Program-made: the position numbers and the translations under genes
Assembly: GCF_003762835.1 (NCBI RefSeq)
Contig: NZ_RJWA01000002.1
Location: 62,001-126,000 of the forward strand
DNA from: Micromonospora sp. HM5-17
GTDB lineage: Bacteria > Actinomycetota > Actinomycetes > Mycobacteriales > Micromonosporaceae
Direction of reading: 5' to 3'
DNA length: 64,000 bases
Notes under the pieces: model-generated
Told to the model about the DNA's origin: nothing
The model's database searches: none
What the model saw: only the letters and a program-made list of their open reading frames with translations
In this document: one piece after another, positions 63,722 through 64,000 of the stretch
Layout: every line of letters starts with the position of its first letter
Numbering within the stretch: the first letter of the stretch is position 1

Positions 63722-64000
63722 GTCGCCCGCCCGGGTGGGCCCACCGGGGGTGCCGCGGGCGCACGCTGTCGGCGCCGTCACGGTGGGCCCACGCACACCC
63801 CGGCGACCGGTGTGCCCGCCCGGGTCGCTGCGGGGCGCCGTGCCGGCCCGGCCCGGTCCGGCACGGCGGGTTTGCCTGGTCCGGTGGCAAGGAACCCAGC
63901 CGCGTCTGGCACAATGGGTCGCTGGTATCCGGCGCACGTCCGGCGCCCTCTACCCGGGCGTGCCGCCAGTCCGTCGAGCAGTCCCCGGCTCAACCCCACT
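63722..64000. other. Intergenic region at the window end
   Basis: No gene is supportable in the last 279 bases. GGCACAATGG near 63908 resembles a -10 region, and the sequence after it (ending CAACCCCACT) looks like a leader. In related genomes rpsP often lies beyond ffh, so this may be its leader; that is a guess from gene order. Confidence 0.35.

Overview
The window is a chromosomal segment from a very GC-rich actinobacterium, most likely Micromonospora or a close relative in the Micromonosporaceae. This rests on the strong GC bias with many GTG starts, a lysine-rich HU tail, DUF397/HTH regulators, a CofC-type F420 gene, and an inverted repeat (54559-54606) that I remember as a dispersed Micromonospora element. 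No plasmid, prophage, transposase, integrase or CRISPR array was seen.

Much of the gene order follows a conserved actinobacterial backbone that I recall from the Mycobacterium tuberculosis Rv2993c-Rv2915c region. From left to right it holds a FAH-family enzyme (cut by the window edge), tRNA-Gln and tRNA-Glu, ndgR diverging from leuCD, hup, mutT1, ppk, cofC, plsC-gpsA and ddl. It continues with DUF3515, an Lrp-like gene, thiL, rpmB, a DhaL/FakA-like gene, recG, rsmD-coaD, a SepIVA-like gene, DUF177-rpmF-plsX-rnc-mutM, smc, ftsY, amtB-glnB-glnD, ffh and an amidohydrolase. proS, a DUF402 gene and a sugar-type ABC operon complete the window.

Accessory genes interrupt this backbone. A PLP enzyme, a ROK protein, a DUF998 membrane protein, an HTH/DUF397 pair, small unknown proteins and a TPR-membrane/AAA+ ATPase pair lie at 11.7-19.3 kb. 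An LPxTG wall protein next to an unusually AT-rich spacer lies at 28.1-30.2 kb. A GH114-like lipoprotein, a CAP-domain protein and a small coiled-coil gene lie at 35.8-38.5 kb. A secretion-type cassette and a PhoD-like phosphatase lie at 43.2-47.9 kb.

The most interesting locus is 43.2-46.1 kb. A WXG100-like protein, a 517-residue protein with a papain-like Gln/Cys/His/Asn signature and a 127-residue unknown protein form a minus-strand operon. Facing it is a gene for a membrane-anchored protein resembling chagasin (family I42), a known class of papain inhibitors. I propose a type VII-secreted cysteine protease with a matching inhibitor; this pairing is inference.

Other signals include a GlnR-like site before amtB-glnB-glnD, a leaderless-looking leuC promoter, an inverted repeat over the ABC operon promoter, a perfect 24-bp duplication of a gene junction, a 4 x 12-bp tandem repeat and several strong terminators. 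All coordinates and motifs were read by eye. Family assignments come from remembered family signatures, not searches.
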